DNA of 64,000 nt from the NCBI GenBank assembly GCA_013399305.1, contig VXAI01000015.1, forward strand, positions 5,383,979-5,447,978. The letters run 5' to 3'. Positions 63,978-64,000 of this stretch are shown here, piece by piece. Position numbers and translations under genes: made by a program. The notes under the pieces are model-generated. The model was not told the origin of the DNA. It did no database searches and saw only the letters and a list, made by a program, of their open reading frames with translations. How positions within the stretch are numbered: position 1 is the stretch's first letter; each line of letters begins with the position of its first letter. This stretch comes from Rostratula benghalensis. Its lineage: Eukaryota > Chordata > Aves > Charadriiformes > Rostratulidae.

Positions 63978-64000
63978 GGTGCTGATTTATTTGGAGAGGG

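Larger units (their letters stand above)
63290..64000. promoter_or_regulatory. CpG island around the right-end first exon
   Basis: This is the most GC- and CpG-rich stretch of the window, with dense CG dinucleotides from about 63.47 to 63.73 kb and again around the exon at 63.87-63.95 kb. It includes G-rich runs near 63680-63700 that could form quadruplexes, and a C-run followed by an A-run at 63808-63827. Such islands usually cover the promoter, first exon and start of intron 1 of vertebrate genes, which fits the minus-strand exon. Long open frames on both strands here reflect the scarcity of stop codons in GC-rich DNA. The transcription start is probably beyond the window edge. Confidence 0.7.

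Noticed and set aside
1..64000. CRISPR arrays, bacterial operons, rRNA or endogenous-retrovirus structures
   Set aside because: No regularly spaced direct repeats, ribosomal RNA sequence or paired long terminal repeats were seen; the sequence has the texture of a vertebrate intron.

Overview
The window looks like vertebrate, most likely bird, genomic DNA that is almost entirely non-coding. The bird call rests on a CR1 LINE 3' end with its typical terminal sequence near 51.2-51.3 kb, further decayed CR1 pieces, few young repeats, a roughly 40-45% GC background (estimated by eye) and sharp CpG-rich patches. There are no bacterial-style gene clusters. Most open reading frames are short chance frames with no recognisable domains. 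A 30-base run of N at 49570-49599 marks an assembly gap.

The one coding feature I can support well lies at the extreme right end on the minus strand. It is a start codon in good context at 63977, a 28-residue signal-peptide-like sequence and a consensus splice donor after 63893, all inside a CpG island that starts near 63.3 kb. I read this as the coding part of the first exon of a secreted or membrane protein whose promoter lies beyond base 64000. Much or all of the window to the left would then be its first intron and/or intergenic DNA. I do not recognise the gene.

A second minus-strand candidate lies at 40335-40410. A short open frame begins with a hydrophobic signal-like sequence and runs into a donor-like GTAAGG in the same splice phase (phase 1) as the right-end exon. 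It adjoins a compact CpG cluster (40190-40310) with a sequence resembling an RE1/NRSF site. This could be an alternative first exon with its own promoter, but the evidence is circumstantial. A further CpG-rich stretch at 60.95-61.56 kb could also be regulatory.

The rest consists of decayed repeats: CR1 at about 16.1, 23.7-24.2 and 51.2 kb, and MIR/CORE-SINE-like remnants at about 28.6 and 42.9 kb. It also holds simple repeats and poly(A/T) tracts, and several AT-rich stretches full of homeodomain, POU, SOX or RFX-like motifs that resemble conserved non-coding elements. All of these need an alignment to confirm.
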